From assembly GCF_019320115.1 (NCBI RefSeq), contig NC_089587.1, positions 104,085,158 through 104,149,157 of the forward strand: a stretch of DNA of 64,000 nucleotides, given 5' to 3'. This DNA is from Miscanthus floridulus. Lineage: Eukaryota > Streptophyta > Magnoliopsida > Poales > Poaceae. Position numbers and translations under genes: made by a program. Below are positions 10,850-22,771 of the stretch, in pieces. Numbering within the stretch: the first letter of the stretch is position 1; each line of letters starts with the position of its first letter. Below the pieces are notes generated by a model. That model searched no databases, was not told the DNA's origin, and was given only the letters and a program-made list of their open reading frames with translations.

Positions 10850-12530
10850 AAAGATTGAGGGTCATTCCCTTCCCCTCCCCTCCTTCCACTGCATCGGCCC
10901 CGGAGGCGAATAGGGGCGACTAGGGTTTCAGCCCCCGGCGACACGTCGCTGCTCAACTACACCAAACCATCAGCCGCCGCCTCCCTCACCCCACCTGACC
11001 ATCGCGGTCGTGGCTGCCTGGCGCAACACACCACACCTAATCCAGGCCAGTGCGCTCCACTCCCACCCCATTGGAGCAGGTCGAGGCTGGGGCATGGCGC
11101 ATGGAGGAGGCAGGCAGTAGCACCCCACCCTAGCCAAGCGCTTGCCGTCCCACCGTCGCCCCCTCTGTCTTCCAGTCAGCTAGGGCCAGATCCGGCCAGA
11201 GCGCTGCGATTCTCACCGACAAGTGCAGAGATTCAGGTAGTGGAGTATCTATTCCGGCCGGGGGCACGGCAGATCTGGCGGCGGCGCAACCCTGCTAATG
11301 CTCGTCCATGCGATGCGACTCGAGTCGTGGCGCCACCGACCTTCCTCCTGACGTCGATGCGTCTCTCAGCGGTGAGGCAGGCCGCTGCTCATTCCAAAGC
11401 TGGCGATGCCCCTTGCCCAGCAACCACAAAGTGCGCTGCTTGCCTTTGCCCGCCTACCCTGGTCCATCTCATGCTAGCTGCTCCTTTCAGTTGGTTCCTC
11501 TGCAGGGCTATACGCTGATGTGCTTGGGCTTGAGGATTTCTTACACGCGTTGCCTATCTCTGCACCCAGGTTACTTGTGGTGACGCCCTGCTTCAGGTTA
11601 CTTTGCTTTAGATTCGATAATATTAAAAACATGCTTTGTTCTGATGCAGAGCCAGACTGATAGAGTGGCGCTACACTAGGTGACGGCAAGCACAGGCACA
11701 TCATGACATATGTTGTAAAAAGGTACAGAAAACATGTGTAGTCCCTACATTCAGTTGCTATTTGCTATCCGATTTATTGAATACTTGAATTATATTGTGT
11801 TGGAAAAAGTGGGTGCAAAACGTTAGATTGCTCATCGTCCAATTGCGCATAATTTCTGACTGCATTAGATAAACATGATGGAAATAATTCTTGGTCGCAG
11901 CCAATATTTCTCATATTGGATAAATTTCATTTTTGTTGCATCTCACCAATCTTGTGGAAATTTAAATATTTGTGATACAGAATCATTGTACGCATGTGTC
12001 TATAATAGTTTATAAATAAAAAGTAAATCTACTACTAGTAGTACCTATATATTTTACTAATGTATTAAATATTTAACTGAGCCATAGCTCAAGCACTAGT
12101 TATGTAGTTTTGATCAGTTTTGATGTTCTGAAACATTGCACACATATATGTGATTCTGCATGTCACACTATCCTGCATGTTTACTTGTTTTTCAGTACAT
12201 CAGCTAGTTTGTTCCTTATGCACATGTCCTTATGTGTTCTTGTGCTATTATAATAAGACTTAGAGAACGTGGACCTAGTATCTAAAGAAATTTGTTTAGT
12301 CGGATAACAATCCGTTTTCTTGCTATTGCCAAGAGAATTGACAATTCTACTTATTCATGCTCATATGTGCAGTGGAGGAAGCAAGCATGGACATGGAGAC
12401 CCTGTCGAAAAATTGAGAATGGGTCAGTTCCCTTTCTATTTGATTGTTGTTTTCTATTCGATCAATGTGAACCTGCACACTTAATCCTCTGTTCTGCCCC
12501 TTTTCAGTACTTCATTATATTTGCCTGAAA
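10850..12530 (+). other. GC-rich leader and candidate exons of the CACTA B chimeric gene
   Basis: A pyrimidine-rich run (CCCCTCCCCTCC) and GC-rich sequence with short open frames at 11,240-11,583 resemble a captured promoter/leader, after which base composition becomes intron-like. A short candidate exon at about 12,371-12,423 lies between TGTGCAG and GGTCAG. Read as GGSKHGHGDPVEKLRM it joins in frame to the RPS9 exon at 14,151. I do not recognise the product of this first part. Confidence 0.4.
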
Positions 12531-13460
12531 CCTTAACTATTGATTCTGATTTAGAATCATTGTATGAATGTGCCAGTAATTATAAACTGCTACTACTACA
12601 CAACTAGTAAACTATAAGTCTGTAAGCATTCTTTGCTTACAGTCTTGATTCAGCTAATTTACAAATGTGCCTATAATAATTTATAAATCAGCTACTATTA
12701 CACAGCAAGTGATTGTGATTCAGAATCTTTACCGTCTGTTTGTACAAATGTGCATGTAATAATTTACATGTGGCAGCACTAGAAACCATTTAACTCGTTG
12801 ATTACTAGGTAATCATGTTCTTTACTAAAAAAAACTGGAGTGCTCTAATACAATTTCCTGATCATCAGTACATCTGAAACAGCAGCCTTAAAGCTTTTAA
12901 TTGCATCTAGTGAACCTCTCCAAACTGCTGTACTGAATAAGACACTGTTAGCCAATTATAAACCTTGAACTGCCCTTCTTTGTTCACATTACACAAGTCA
13001 GGTTTGCCTTGAACTGCCCTTCTTTGTTCGCTTTACACAAGTCAGGTTTGCCTTGAACTGGCATTCTTTGTTCAAAAAATGTCTTAATTGTAGTAGGTTT
13101 GCATTAGTACTCAATTATTGTAGTCCATATTAAGTTTCAAGGGTATTTTTTTATTGGGCAGATCAGCTCTCATTATTGTAGTCCATATTCAGTTTGAATT
13201 AGTATCAAATTAGAACTGAAGCATGTAGACTGCTATTTCTGTACATTAGGCTAACAAGAAATCAAGACTACTATTTCCTGATTTGATTGAACTAATAGCC
13301 TGCTAGATTTTTAAAAAGCCAATGCCTTTCTCTAGCAAACCTGCACACACTGTGATTGTATAGTATCATACCAAAAAACACAGATGATTTGGTGGATATA
13401 CTGAAGCACAATATTACGCATTTGAATTTAAATTATTTATTTTTTTGCTGGAAAATCCAC
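12531..13460. other. Intron-like sequence of CACTA B, no gene
   Basis: AT-rich non-coding sequence. A short tandem duplication with CTGCCCTTCTTTGTTC lies at about 12,968-13,075. The stretch separates the small exon near 12.4 kb from the second GTAGGGGCGGC array. Confidence 0.5.
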
Positions 13461-13745
13461 TGTAGGGGCGGTTCTTGATTGAACCGCCCTTACAAATACA
13501 CATAGCAGGGGCGGCTGGTGATACAGCCGCCCTTATAGAAGTCCACTACAGAGGCGGCTGATATTACCAGCCACCCCTACGAAGGGCACTGTAGGGGTGG
13601 CTGAAAACACCAGCCGCCCCTATAGAGGGCACTGCAGGGGCGGTCAGGAAACCGCCCCTACAGAGGCACCCTCTGTAGGAACACCCTGGGAAGGGCGGCT
13701 GGCGCAGCCGCCCCTACAGAGGCTCTAGAGCCGCCCCTACAGTTA
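13461..13745. repeat. GTAGGGGCGGC subterminal-type repeat array
   Basis: About seven inverted pairs of GTAGGGGCGGCT / AGCCGCCCCTAC. This family differs from CACTA B's own CGTCATAG termini and equals that of CACTA D. No CACTA terminus adjoins it, so it is either a relic of a second, truncated CACTA or an exchanged internal block. Confidence 0.75.
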
Positions 13746-14128
13746 ACTACAGTTAACTTCTAGCCCAAAGTATGGTGGATTGCCCTTAGGTGAACTGATT
13801 GTGCGGGCATGAATGTGGTTTCAAATCTGTATATAGGGGTGAAATTGTGCTGGATCAGAATTCAAAATACCAAGCTTTGTACTAGTTTAGTACTCTTTAA
13901 AAGCAAATAGTATCAGACAATGTCCATACACAGTTGTCGCAATTTTCGTTATTGCTCAACCAGTCAACCTGAAACTGGTTATTTGCACCATTTAGTATAG
14001 GCTCTAGCTGTGTTTTCAATACTAGAAAGTTGGATAGAAATCTTTCATTCACTGATAGTGACAGGTTAGTTGTTACCGATACCACTCTCAGTTATTTTCC
14101 AAAGCTAATTTTGTAGTGCTATCAGTAG

Positions 14129-14377
<249 letters not shown>

Positions 14378-14473
14378 ATAGGTATCTTGTCATATATTCT
14401 TTCTCAATCAGTTTCCAAAGGATCTTCTCATTTTAAACCTATGATCTTATCTGACATGTTCATTATCTTGTAG

Positions 14474-15508
14474 GAATCAAGTGAAAAGAACAAGCAGAAT
14501 CGCCGTAAAGTCAAGTATCATCAAGCTACGGGTTCTCGCAGCTATGTGGCACACTTACATGCATATGTAAGTAAAGAGTACCCTGTACATATTTGCACTA
14601 AACAACTTATTTTGCATTTCATCTGAGAAAACTTTGCTGTAATTGGTTATCTATGAAACAGAAGAAGAAGAAAAACAATGCAGAACCAAGCACAGAACAA
14701 AATGAAGAACTTGATGCGGTGGAGGCCTTCAAGACCTGCCATACCAGCTCCAAACATGGTCTGACTGAACTAGCAAGAGAAGCAATTGTAAGTCATGACA
14801 TCTGTTTCGCTGTGCCAACAACTATTCATTAATTGGATAATATGTCTTGTTTCAAACATTTTGTATTCTGTCTTTTGCTCAAAACTAGTCATAATCCAAT
14901 ATAGCTAGACATACTTGCTAAATAATAATCCTATGTTGTTGACTTCTACTTGTATTCAGTTACCTGACAATAAATAAATGACTCATGATTGCATACCTAT
15001 TTGGCATCAGTTTCTGTCAATGCAGCATAGGTTTTTATTTTTTAAAATACATCTTGTGTAATATTTCCTCCTCAAATTAATGCAATAAGTATCAACTAAT
15101 GATGGGTCATTGCTGTTTCAGTCAAATATGGAAGCTTTGAGGACAGAACCTGTTGCTGAAGGTGAGACAGCAGTGTCCAGTGTGCAGGTTGTGTCCTAGG
15201 TGCTCTCCCAGAACAGCTCAAACCTTTTCCTGAAGAGTTTTGGCATCAAACCAGTGCCATCCTCCAAATCATCATCATCAAATGAAAGTGAGCTTCGGGA
15301 GCAACTAGCAGCTGAAGCTACGGTTGTTGTACAAGGTGAAATCGATGAACTCAGGAAGAGAAGTGAAGAAGCTGAGGAAAAGCTGGCGAGGACACAAAAG
15401 GAGATGGAGGAGTACAAGAAGCTGACAGAGATAAGCAACAAGGCAATGGAGGAGAACAATGCACTGCTCAAGCGTATCTTGGCCATCAACAATGCTTCTT
15501 CGACATGA
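14474..15508 (+). pseudogene. TnpA-like (Transposase_24) C-terminal remnant with coiled coil
   Basis: Three exons with GT/AG borders follow the RPS9 piece: 14,474-14,576, 14,662-14,787 and 15,122-15,508. The first contains NRRKVKYHQATGSRSYVA, typical of the Plant transposase Ptta/En/Spm family. The second contains AVEAFKTCHTSSKHGL. The third ends in a Glu/Lys-rich coiled coil (ELRKRSEEAEEKLARTQKEM) and stops at 15,506. A TAG at 15,197 fits a changed CAG. It is the decayed end of the element's own TnpA-like gene, into which the RPS9 exon now feeds. No TNP2 partner is encoded, so any movement needs help in trans. Confidence 0.75.
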
Positions 15509-15859
15509 GCGTTGCTCGTAGCGGCTGGTTCATTAAGCAAGGGGTCTGCTGGTGATTTTGTTTATGTAGTAACTTATGTTGCTGGTGGTTGGTAACTTTT
15601 TATTATTTCCTATGATGTTAATGTGAACTGAGATGAAACTAGTAGTTCAAATATGATGTCTAGTGAGTAATGTGAACCGAGTTTAGAATTGTTGATTAAG
15701 TTGTTGGTCATTGGAATACTGGATCTGTTAATTTATGGAAGCTTTTGGTCATTCCAGTATTATTTACATTCTATAATGAAATCAGCATGTGCACTTATGA
15801 TGAATTATCTGACCTTTCTGTGATGATTTGGTAATTGATTCTGTGATGAATTTCTATTT
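15509..15859. other. 3' flank of the CACTA B gene, no gene
   Basis: AT-rich non-coding sequence. It probably contains the 3' untranslated region and polyadenylation region of the chimeric transcript. Confidence 0.5.
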
Positions 15860-16322
15860 ACTTCAGTGACGAAAATGAGAACCTATCACAGCAAGCCTTG
15901 TGGCCCAATAAAAATTGGACACGTGGGCTATCCACATCATTGGCCACGTTAGCTGCCACGTGGTCGGACACGTCACCTGCAATGTGGACGCGCCATGTGG
16001 ACAAGACACGTCAGCTGCCAGCGTGGCAGACGTCGTCTGGCCGCCTAACAGACGGCAAGTCATGACGAAAAAGGGGCTATATCAATGACGAAAATAGATC
16101 GTCATAGAAAGAATACACTTCTATGACGATGGCCATTTCGTCATAGAACAAATGCACATCTATGACGAAAATAGACGTTTCGTCACGATAGGTAAAATAT
16201 GACGCGCATTCAATGACGAATACCATATCGTCATAAATTTGTCATAAAATAATATATGTGATGATTTTGGAGTCTTCAGTGACGAAAGAAGAGCATCATT
16301 GATGTACACATCCCTAGTAGTG
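15860..16322. repeat. CACTA B right subterminal repeats and terminus
   Basis: A GC-richer block of GGACACGT / CCACGT repeats (15,918-16,040) is followed by TGACGAAA / CGTCATAG units and the terminus ending CCCTAGTAGTG at 16,322. Confidence 0.85.
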
Positions 16323-16326
16323 AATT

Positions 16327-18389
16327 ATGGCTCAAGTTGTGTTCAACCATGTGGGGGGCAAACCACCGTTCTTTGATGGCACATGCTATGATTATTGGAA
16401 GAGAAAGATGAGGATGTATCTTGGTTCAATCAATGATCAAGTATGGGAAGTGACCAAAAATGATTATGCTATCATTGATCCCGACAATCCCACCAACCAA
16501 GATAAGACCAACAAGTAATGCAACACAATGGCCCTCAACACCATAACAATGCCATTGATTCCAAAGTGTTTGAGCAAATCAAGGATTGTGAAAGAGCAAA
16601 TGAGGTGTGGACAAGATTGGAGGAAACATATGAGGGCACACCGGCGGTGAAGAGTGCCAAGTTGTATATCCTCAAGGACAAATTAACAAGCTTCAAGATG
16701 AATGAAGATGAGAGCATTTCGGAGATATTCCATCGATTGCAAGTAATTATCAATGACTTGAAGGCTTTGGAAGAGAAGATCAAGGATGATGACGTCTCTC
16801 ATCGGTTCTTGATGTGCCTACCTCCAAGATTTGAGATGTTAAGATTGCTAATCATAAGAGGAGGATTGAAGGATATTACCCCCAACCAAGTACTAGGTGA
16901 TGTCATGACACAAGAGACATACTGTGTGGAAAGGGAGAGGGATGACAAGGATGACAAGAAGGAAGAAGAAGACAAGAAGAAGAAAAGAATAGTATTCAAG
17001 GCTAGCTCATCATCATCAAAGAACAAGGGCAAGTCCAAGAAAGAATCAAGTGATGATGATCTTAGTGATATTGATGATGAAGCTATGGCTCTCTTTGTGC
17101 GCAAGATGGGTAAGTTTATGAAGAAGAAGGGCTATGGTGCAAGAAAGAGAAGAGATCACACAAAGAAGAAAGAGTATGTGAGAAGATGCTACAATTGCAA
17201 AAGTCCCGATCATGTAGTAGCAAATTGTCCATACAATAGTGACAATGATGAGGATGAGAAGAAGAAGCACAAGGAGGATAAGAAAAAAAAGAAGGAGAAG
17301 GAGAAGAGAATGACCTTCCAAAAAAAGAAGAAAGGTGGAGGCTATGTGGTCACATGGGATAGTGATGGCTCTTTGGATAGTGATAGCTCTAGTGATGATG
17401 ACAAGAAATCTATCAAGAGAGCACTAGCAAGCATTGCCATCAACAACAAGCCCTCCATCTTCGACACTCCATCGACGTGTCTCATGGCAAAACCTACCAA
17501 GGTAAAATATGATGTGAGTGATGATGATGAATGTGAAAGTGATGCTTGTAGGAGTGATGATGATGATGATGAGTACTCTAAGAAGGAGCTCATGGACATG
17601 TGTGAGCAAGTGCATACTTGCTTTGAGATGAAGAGAAAGGAGTGCAAGGAATTGAACAAGAAAGTCAAATTCCTTGAGCAATCCCTTGATGAGCTCAATG
17701 CCACTCATGAGAGGCTAATGGAAGCCCATGAGAAGCTTGGTAAAGCTCACTCTAAGCTTGAAAAAGCTCACTCCTCTCTTATTGAGCAAGTCAAAGTGGA
17801 GGAAGCCAAGAAGGAGCAAGTGATCATAACATATGATGTGGGACTAACATGTGATCTTATTGATGAATCTTTTCATGAACCCATTATTGTTGCTCCTACT
17901 AACACTTGTTGTAGCACAATCATTACTACTCCACCTATGAATGATACATCACTAATGGTGGAAAATGAGAACCTCAAGAAGGAGGTGAATGAGCTCACTC
18001 GTGCCTTAGGCAATGTCTATGGTGGAGATGCCCGCTTGCTAAAGTGCTTGGGTAGCCAAAGGTTTTCTCTCAACAAAGAGGGATTAGGCTATACCCCCAA
18101 GAAAGGCAAGGTGGCCTTTGTCACTCTCAAAGCTAGCTTTGTGAAGGATAATGGTCGGTTTTGCAATAGATGCAAGCAAGTTGGGCATATAGAGCAAAAT
18201 TGCAAGACTAACAAGAGCAAGCTACCTAATGTATCCTCAATCAAGTTTGATTCTTGTTACATGCTTTATAAGGGTGCCAATGGTGTGAAGGCTAAGTTCA
18301 TTGGTACACCAATTATTGGCCCAAAGAAGAAGGCCATTTGGGTACCAAAGACCTTGGTGACTAACCTACAAGGACCCAAGCAAGTTTAG
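16327..18389 (+). pseudogene. Sirevirus gag, broken
   Basis: Begins MAQVVFNHVGGKPPFFDG, the usual start of a copia UBN2-type gag. TAA at 16,516 (CAA in related elements) and a frameshift near 16,548 split it. The frame then runs from 16,552 to 18,389. A gag core is followed by a Lys/Asp/Ser-rich linker, zinc knuckle CYNCKSPDHVVANC (near 17,190), a coiled coil (about 17,580-17,820), and a second knuckle CNRCKQVGHIEQNC (near 18,165). Two knuckles and a long coiled coil fit Sireviruses. The product would form the virus-like particle and bind element RNA. The frame closes with TAG at 18,387. Confidence 0.88.
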
Positions 18390-18423
18390 GTACCTAAAAA
18401 GAATTGATCTTCTTTTGTAGGTA

Positions 18424-19647
18424 AATTATAAAGCTGAAGGAAGGCATTGGGTACTTGATAGTGGGTGCACACAATACATGACCGGTGATCCAAGAATGTT
18501 CAATTCAATCAATGAAAGCAAGAGCAATAGGATTGATAGTATCACATTTGGTAACAATGGCAAAGGCAAGGTCAAAGGACTTGGTAAGATTGCAATATCC
18601 AATGACTTGAGCATTTCCAATGTGCTACTAGTAGAGAGCTTGAACTTCAACCTATTGTCGATAGCTCGATTGTGTGATCTTGGTTTTAAGTGCATATTTG
18701 GTGTGGATGATGTAGAGATCATAAGTGTAGATAGTTCTAACTTGATATTCAAAGGATTTAGATATGAGAATCTATACTTAGTTGATTTCAATGCTAGAGA
18801 AGCTCAATTGTCAACATGTTTGATCACTAAGTCTAGCATGGGTTGGTTATGGCATAGAAGGCTTGGTCATGTTGGAATGAAACAATTGAACAAATTGATT
18901 AAGCATGACTTAGTTAGAGGCTTAAAAGATGTCACTTTTGAGAAGGACAAACTATGTAGTGCATGTCAAGCAGGAAAGCAAGTTGGTAATACACATCCTA
19001 AGAAGAGCATGATGAGCACTTCTAAGGCATTTGAGTTGATGCACATGGACTTGTTTGGACCAACCACATACACTAGCATTGGTGGAAACAAATATGGATT
19101 TGTGATTGTAGATGATTTCACTAGATACATATGGGTGTTCTTTCTCGTTGATAAGAGTGATGTGTTTGCAACATTCAAATTATTTGTCAAGGGCATTCAC
19201 AATGAGTTTGAAACAACCATCAAGAAAGTTAGAAGTGACAATGGAAGTGAGTTCAAGAACACTAGAATTGATGAGTTGTGTGATGAATTTGGAATTAGAC
19301 ATCAATTCTCAGCCAAGTACACTCCTCAATCAAATGGCTTAGTTGAAAGGAAGAATAGAACTTTGATTGACATGGCAAGATCAATGTTGAGTGAGTACAA
19401 TGTGAGTCATTCATTTTGGGCCGAAGCAATCAACACGGCTTGCTACTATAGCAACTGACTCTATTGTCACCCCATGATGGAAAAGATACCTTATGAGCTA
19501 TTGAATGGAAGAAAGCCCAACATAGCATACTTTTGGGTTTTTGGTTGTAAATGCTATATATTGAAGAAAGGCACTAGATTGAGCAAGTTTGAAAAGAAAT
19601 GTGATAAAGGTTTCTTACTTGGTTACTCTACTACTAGCAAGGCTTAG
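18424..19647 (+). pseudogene. Sirevirus protease and integrase, broken
   Basis: The protease active site LDSGCTQYMTG lies at about 18,457-18,489. The GAG-pre-integrase zinc finger (HRRLGHVG ... CSACQAGK) lies at about 18,850-18,980. The integrase core shows the catalytic residues in MDLFGP, RSDNGSEF and GLVERKN (about 19,045-19,350). This part is in another frame than gag, with a TAG just upstream. TGA at 19,456 (probably from CGA) interrupts after ACYYSN. The frame continues with PYELLNGRKPN to TAG at 19,645, next to a 1-nt loss. Order protease-integrase-RT is diagnostic for copia. Confidence 0.9.
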
Positions 19648-19649
19648 AG

Positions 19650-21645
19650 TTTGGAATTTGGCTAGTGGTACTCTTGAGGAGGTTCATGATGTGGAGTTTG
19701 ATGAAACAAATGGTTCCCAAGAGGAAGATGAGAATCTAGATGATGTAAGAGGCACTCAATTGGTCAATGCAATGAAGAACATGGACATTGGTGAGTTAAG
19801 GCCTAGAGAGGTAATTGATATTGAAGATGCAAGAATCAAGTGATCTCTAACTCAAATATGCAAGCTAGTGGTTCTCATGATCAAATCCAAGCAAGCACTA
19901 GTGATGGGAATGTGCAAGATCAACAAATGGCTAGTTCATCATCTCAACCAAGTAATCAATCTAATGCAAGCAATCAAGTGCAAGTGCTTCAACCAACCAA
20001 CGTTGCAAGAGATCATCCATTGGACACTATCATTGGTGATATTTCAAGAGGTGTGCAAACAAGATCAAGATTGACTTCATTTTGTGAGCATTTCTCATTT
20101 GTGTCATCTATTGAACCTAAGAAGATAGATGAAGCTTTGAGGGATGTTGATTGGATCAATGCTATGCATGAAGAGCTAAACAACTTCACAAGAAACCAAG
20201 TATGGGATTTAGTTGAGAGGCCTAAGGATCATAATGTGATTGGAACTAAGTGGGTCTTTCAAAACAAGCAAGATCAAGATGGGGTAGTAATAAGGAACAA
20301 AGCAAGATTAGTGGCTCAAGGTTACACTCAAATTGAAGGTCTTGACTTTGGAGAAACATATGCCCCGGTTGCAAGATTGGAAGCAATTAGGATCTTGCTA
20401 GCTTATGCATGTGCCCACAACATCAAGTTGTATCAAATGGATGTGAAGAGTGCATTTCTCAATGGGTACATCAATGAGCTTGTGTATGTTGAGCAACCTC
20501 CCGGTTTTGAAGATGAAAAGAAACCCAACCATATTGACAAGTTGAGAAAGGCTTTGTATGGATTGAAACAAGCACCAAGAGCATGGTATGAGAGATTGAG
20601 GGATTTCCTACTCTCTAAGGGATTCAAGATGGGAAAGGTTGACACCACTATCTTCACCAAGAAGCTTGGGAAAGACTTATTTGTAATGCAAATCTATGTT
20701 GATGATATCATCTTTGGGTCAACAAATCAAGAATTTTGTGAAGAGTTTGGCAAGATGATGGCAAGTGAGTTTGAGATGTCTATGATTGGAGAACTTAGTT
20801 ACTTCCTTGGTCTTCAAATCAAGCAAATGAAGAATAGCACATTTGTGAGTCAAGGCAAGTATATCAAGGACATGCTCAAGAAGTTTGAAATGGATGAGAG
20901 TAAAGCTATTAGTACACCAATGGGGACAAGTGGAAGCTTGGATAGTGATGCTAGTGACAACATGGTGGATCAAAAGATGTATCGGTCTATGATTGGAAGC
21001 CTACTCTATGTGACCGCATCAAGACCGGATGTGATGTTTAGTGTATGCATGTATGCTAGATTTCAAGTCTCGCCAAGAGAAAGTCATTTGAAGGCAACTA
21101 AGAGAATATTGAGGTACTTGAAGCATACACAACATGTTGGATTATGGTATCCCAAAGGAGCAAGATTTGACTTGATTGGATATTCGGATTCCGATTATAC
21201 TGGATGCAAAGTTGAGAGAAAAAGCACATCAGGCACATATCAACTATTGGGAAGATCACTTGTATCTTGGTCATCAAAGAAGCAAAATAGTGTAGCACTT
21301 TCAACCACCAAAGCGGAGTACATATCGCCTGGTAGTTGTGCTCAATTACTTTGGATGAAGGCTACCTTGAGTTACTTTGGAATCAAGTTCAAGCAAGTGT
21401 CATTGCTATGTGACAATGAAAGTGTCGTAAAGCTCACCAACAACCCGGTTCAACACCCAAGAACAAAGCATATAGATGTTCGTCATCACTTAATAAGAGA
21501 TCACCAACAAAAAGGGGACATTTGCATAGAGAGTGTGGGCACCGAAGATCAACTTGCCGACATATTTACCAAGCCACTTGATGAGAAGAGATTTTGCAAG
21601 CTAAGGAATGAATTGAATATACTTAACTTCTCCAATATGTGTTGA
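19650..21645 (+). pseudogene. Sirevirus reverse transcriptase and RNase H
   Basis: After a short frame at 19,650-19,842, the main frame (19,840-21,645) is open for 601 codons. RVT_2 reverse transcriptase motifs are present: VARLEAIRILLA, MDVKSAFLNG, GLKQAPRAWYERL and the catalytic IYVDDIIFGS (about 20,690-20,720). RNase H follows with YSDSDYTGC, STTKAEY, LLCDNESVV and HIDVRHH, ending at LADIFTKPL. One residue seems lost in AEYISPGSC. This is the best-kept part of the element, but it is cut off from gag and integrase by stops and frameshifts. No envelope-like frame follows. Confidence 0.9.
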
Positions 21646-22757
21646 TGCACCCCCATTATTTGACATGCCTCTCCTTCGAGCAATCCAAGGTAAAAGTTGA
21701 TTGGCATGGCATACATCCTTGCTAAGGACATGATTAGTGCATCTAGGCATATTTCACATTTAAATAGGCTCATTCATGAAGATTAAATGAACTTGATGCT
21801 TGTATGGTACCACTATTGCTTGTATGTTTGAAATGATCTAGTGGTAGCATATGACATGTTTGTGGGCTTGTAAACCTAGTGTTTGATTTAGAAAATGAGC
21901 TATAAGTGTTTAACTCAACATGGTACAAGATAACCCTTATTTGGAGGTGTGAAGAAGCTTGTCCTTGGATCAAACCGAGTTAAATAACTTTTGCAAGTAC
22001 TCTAGATTGAACAAATTGGGAAAATGATCCTCATTTCACATGGTTTCACCCCAACATATCTATAATTTGAGGTCACCCCTATCTATACTTTAAGCCTTTG
22101 TGGTCATTGATGACAAAAGGGGAGAAATAGTGTACAAAGATAGTGAAACAAAGGGGGAGAGATAATATATGACAAAAGAAGGGGATCAATTAAAATTTTA
22201 AGCATACAAATAGGGGGAGCAAGCTCATAAACTTGTATGGTGCATTTGAATGAGCATTACATATGTTTCCTTGCATGGCATAAGTTTTAATTTCAAATAT
22301 CCATGCTTGTGTGGTGTATGCTAGTTGTAGGTTTGAATGTTGAAATGAAAAATTAGCATGCATAGGCTAAGTAACTAGACTTATGTTCATTCTATGGAAA
22401 CTAGACCCTTGCATGTAATGTTGATCTCACGGGGTATTCTAGTTCTTGTATATGTCTAGTTACTAATGGTGCTAAGGATGGTATATTGGTGCACTCCGAT
22501 TGGTATCACGCTTCAAAGGTCCATCTCTTACACCTTAGCATCATTTGGTAGAAATTGTCTCCTATATTTTCTATCTAAGCATATGTGCAAGCTACAATCC
22601 AAACTCTTAGCACATATATAGGGGGGGCAATTGCTACCATTTGGAGTTCATGAAATTTGTCCATATCCTTTACACATGGTAAATATGCTTGGGCAAGCAA
22701 CATGGATTCAAATAAACTTTAATTCATATCTTTGTATAAGGGTTGTCATCAATTACC
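21646..22757 (+). other. Sirevirus 3' non-coding region with several polypurine tracts
   Basis: No open frame of note. Purine runs of the form AAAGGGGGAG occur at about 22,115, 22,151, 22,176, 22,210 and 22,618 before the final tract at 22,758. Multiple polypurine tracts in this place are described for Sireviruses. Confidence 0.7.
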
Positions 22758-22771
22758 AAAAAGGGGGAGAT
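22758..22771 (+). other. Polypurine tract of the Sirevirus
   Basis: AAAAAGGGGGAGAT lies directly against the 3' LTR and would prime plus-strand DNA synthesis. Confidence 0.88.

Noticed and set aside
21646..22757. Envelope-like gene of the Sirevirus
   Set aside because: Some Sireviruses have one, but no open frame of useful length is present between pol and the 3' LTR.
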